DNA of 46,461 nucleotides from Bacteroidales bacterium (GTDB lineage Bacteria > Bacteroidota > Bacteroidia > Bacteroidales > Muribaculaceae), in contig JAQXVL010000061.1 of assembly GCA_029224905.1 (NCBI GenBank), positions 1 through 46,461 on the forward strand, written 5' to 3'. The notes under the pieces were generated by a model. The model saw only the letters and a list, made by a program, of their open reading frames with translations, had not been told where the DNA came from and made no database searches. Within the stretch, counting starts at the first letter, position 1. Every line of letters begins with the position of its first letter. A program made the translations under genes and the position numbers. This document shows positions 43,830 to 46,461 of the stretch, one piece after another.

Positions 43830-46461
43830 TCAGAAGTTTACGTTTAAGCCAAAGTTAAATGTTTTGTAGATGGGGTATTCAGTTGCCGACGATTGTTCGG
43901 GATCGATGAAATCCTTAAACTTGAAGTTTGTGAACGTCAGCAAGTTTTCGCCCGAGAAGAAAACGCGGAGGCTTGAGATGCCGATTTTTTGCGTGAGTGT
44001 CTGCGGAAGAGTGTAGCCAAACACGAGATTCTTCAAGCGCACATAGTCGTTTTTCGACACGAGGAAGTTGTTTTGCTCAAGGCTGAGAGCGCCACCGGTA
44101 GAAAGTGCCGGATAGGAGATTTCTTCGCCTGCAGCGTAACGCTCTGCCGTCCACGCTTTCTCGTGAATCGGTGAGAATACGCCTTGCTCGTAGTCTTCGT
44201 GGATACCCACGCCGCCATAGTATGCTTTGCGGCCGGCTGTGCCTTGCCAGAACATACTCAAGTCGAAGCCTTTGTATTCAGCCTCAAGGTTAAGGCTGTA
44301 GCTATAGGTCGGGATGCTGCGAGTGCCTTCCAACGGAGCTTGGTCTTTTACGTTGATAACGCCGTCGCCGTTCAAATCCTTATAGATTAAGTCACCCAAG
44401 CGCGGAGGACGAACACCGTCGTAGGTAAGCGGATTGGCATCGAGTTCTTCTTGAGTGTTGTAGAAGCCGTTACCGTTGCTGTAGTCAACAACATAACCGA
44501 ATTGTTGACCGATAGGATAACCGGTTGTGCGATACGGGTAAGCGTAGTCGCTGATGCTCAAGTCGTATTCGCCGATTTCTTTTACGCAATTGGTGTTGTA
44601 ACTCAAGATTCCGGTCACGCCGAGATTAAGGCCGCAACGCAATGCCTTGCGATACGAGAGAGTCAAATCGTAGCCGTGGCTTTCTACACGACCGATATTT
44701 TCGTAAGGAAGATTCGACGACGAAATACCTGTCATACCCGGTTTGGAGTTATCGCGAGCAATAACGCCCTTTTGGTCGGTTTTCCAGTAGTCGAACGCCG
44801 CACTGAAACCGCAACCGAGGTCGAGGTCGATGCCGTAGTTCTGTTGATGAGATTTCTCCCACGAAATGTTGGCATTACCGAGTTGATATTCTTGGATGAG
44901 AGCTGCCGTGTAAAGACTGTTGACGAGTCCGGCGCCGTTCACTTGACGGATTTCACTGCTGTAGAGCAGACGTCCGATAGAATAGATATTGTCGTAGCAC
45001 AACGTACCGTAGCTTGCACGCAGTTTAAGAGTCTTCAGCCAATCGGCATCGATGAAGTGCTCTTGAGCGATATCCCATGCACCGCCGAACGACGACGAAA
45101 CGTGATATTGATTGCCCTTGCAGAACTCCTCGCTACCGGCATCGGTAACGGTTCCTTGCAAGAAGTAGCGATTGTCCCAACCGAGGTGAAGTTGACCGCC
45201 GACCTGGATGCGACGGTATGGCAGTGCACTCTTTGAGTCGAAGCCTGTAGAGATGCGGTCTTCAGCAAGATAGTTTGCCACAGCGTTAACACTCAGGCGA
45301 TTGAAGAACGTGCGGTCGTAGTTGATTGCAGCTTGAGCGTTCATAAAATAGACCGTGTTCGACCCCTTGCTGAGGTTCAACGGCGAGTCGGCATTCGAAC
45401 CGAACTGCACAAGATTGCCTTCCGTGTCGTAGATGTAGCGCGTATAGTCGGTAGTACCGTTAATCGTACCAACATAGTATGAATGGTAACCCACAATGGC
45501 ATGAGCGGAGAGTCCTTGAGTAAGGAAGCCCATGTCGAGGTCGAGGCGGAAATTGGCATTAACGTCGGTGCCGGTCGATTTGGCGTAACCCGACTTGTTG
45601 ATACTACCGTAAACGGTATTGGGGAAATTTTCGTTGGTCAGGATAAGTCCGTCTTCGGTGAGCGGTCCGGGCACGGTTGCCGGTGTAGTGAGGATGCGAT
45701 GGAGAATCGTACCGGTTCCAACGGTGCTGCCGTTGCTGCGGTAGATGCGCAAATTGGTGTTGAGAGCGGCATCGAGATACTTGAATACCTTAACCTTTAC
45801 ATTGGAAACTGCAGTGAAGCGGTTGTAGTAAGGATTCGGATTGTACTTTTCATTCTCGATGGTTTTGTACAAGCCGTCTTGGTGAGCAAAACCGGCATTG
45901 ATGTAGAATTGGATGCGGTCTGTACCACCATCAGCGCTGACGTTGTAGAGCTGCGTCGAAGTAGTGTTTTTGATGAACATTTGCTTCCAATTGTTACTCA
46001 AACTCGAGCAAGCTCTATAGTTATCAAGCTGTTCGATAGAGTAGAGCGCATCTTTGCCGTCGTTGGCGAGTGCTTGATTGCGAAGCATCGCATAGGCATA
46101 AGCATTCATCGGCTCATACTCGGCAGTCTTGTCGTTGATGCCATAACTTAGACTGACGTTGACGTGTGTTTTTCCAACGTGTCCGCGACGAGTGTTGATG
46201 AGCACCACGCCCTGCGCACCGAGCGGACCATAAATAGCCTTTGCGGCTGCATCTTTGAGAACGGTTACACTCTCGATGGTCGACGGGTCGAGAGTATTCG
46301 GGCTAAGCGTCGGAGCGGGGACTCCGTCGAGCACATAGAGAACAGCATTACCATTTGTCGAAGCCAGACCGCGAATGTACCAAGAGCATTGGTCCGAACC
46401 CGGTAGCGACGAGCCTTGCGTCATAGTTGTTCCGGCGATGTGTCCCATCACCGCCTTGTCG
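43830..46461 (-). CDS. susC: SusC/RagA family TonB-linked outer membrane protein (N-terminus beyond right edge)
   Basis: Plug-domain motifs WYIRGLASTNGNAVLYVLDGVPAPTLSPNTLDPSTIESVTVLKDAAAKAIYGPLGAQGVVLINTRRG; C-terminal NLVFGYTLPQTLTQKIGISSLRVFFSGENLLTFTNF...TFNFGLNVNF; frame open to window end. Confidence 0.96.
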   Translation of the reverse strand, partial: DKAVMGHIAGTTMTQGSSLPGSDQCSWYIRGLASTNGNAVLYVLDGVPAPTLSPNTLDPSTIESVTVLKDAAAKAIYGPLGAQGVVLINTRRGHVGKTHVNVSLSYGINDKTAEYEPMNAYAYAMLRNQALANDGKDALYSIEQLDNYRACSSLSNNWKQMFIKNTTSTQLYNVSADGGTDRIQFYINAGFAHQDGLYKTIENEKYNPNPYYNRFTAVSNVKVKVFKYLDAALNTNLRIYRSNGSTVGTGTILHRILTTPATVPGPLTEDGLILTNENFPNTVYGSINKSGYAKSTGTDVNANFRLDLDMGFLTQGLSAHAIVGYHSYYVGTINGTTDYTRYIYDTEGNLVQFGSNADSPLNLSKGSNTVYFMNAQAAINYDRTFFNRLSVNAVANYLAEDRISTGFDSKSALPYRRIQVGGQLHLGWDNRYFLQGTVTDAGSEEFCKGNQYHVSSSFGGAWDIAQEHFIDADWLKTLKLRASYGTLCYDNIYSIGRLLYSSEIRQVNGAGLVNSLYTAALIQEYQLGNANISWEKSHQQNYGIDLDLGCGFSAAFDYWKTDQKGVIARDNSKPGMTGISSSNLPYENIGRVESHGYDLTLSYRKALRCGLNLGVTGILSYNTNCVKEIGEYDLSISDYAYPYRTTGYPIGQQFGYVVDYSNGNGFYNTQEELDANPLTYDGVRPPRLGDLIYKDLNGDGVINVKDQAPLEGTRSIPTYSYSLNLEAEYKGFDLSMFWQGTAGRKAYYGGVGIHEDYEQGVFSPIHEKAWTAERYAAGEEISYPALSTGGALSLEQNNFLVSKNDYVRLKNLVFGYTLPQTLTQKIGISSLRVFFSGENLLTFTNFKFKDFIDPEQSSATEYPIYKTFNFGLNVNF

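Noticed and set aside
1-46461. tRNA, rRNA or transposase genes
   Set aside because: None recognised by eye on either strand; a tRNAscan/Infernal run would be needed to exclude small RNAs.

Overview
This is a ~46.5 kb chromosomal window from a Bacteroidota genome, most likely order Bacteroidales (TAnnTTTG -7 promoters, SusC/SusD genes, Gld/Por type IX secretion genes). The ORFs are densely packed. From left to right I read: (1) the 5' end of a Tat-signal oxidoreductase and a NapH/NapG-like polyferredoxin; (2) radA, a TrmH/SpoU methyltransferase, an EamA transporter, a small all-alpha hypothetical protein, a TPR protein and gyrA; (3) a Clp ATPase lacking the usual N domain, and htpG; (4) a glycogen/alpha-glucan trio (debranching enzyme, GT4 glycogen synthase-like, GH57) followed by ferritin; (5) an NfnAB-like pair (gltA plus FAD/NAD-binding subunit); (6) a HigBA-like toxin-antitoxin pair; (7) a type IX secretion/gliding cluster, porT-like, porP-like, gldK, gldL, gldM, gldN; (8) a repeat-rich intergenic island; (9) a long same-strand rhamnose locus, susC (truncated by the right edge), susD, two tandem paralogous GH71/99-like proteins, a GH106-like alpha-L-rhamnosidase, rhaB, rhaA, rhaT and rhaD. 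The best candidate for something undescribed is the rhamnose locus. Its two tandem GH71/99-like paralogues differ at the position next to a conserved 'QFNE' glutamate, and only one carries what looks like a T9SS C-terminal sorting domain, while T9SS core genes sit in the same window. No CRISPR array, rRNA or tRNA was recognised. All calls come from reading the sequence and the supplied ORF translations; no database search was run.
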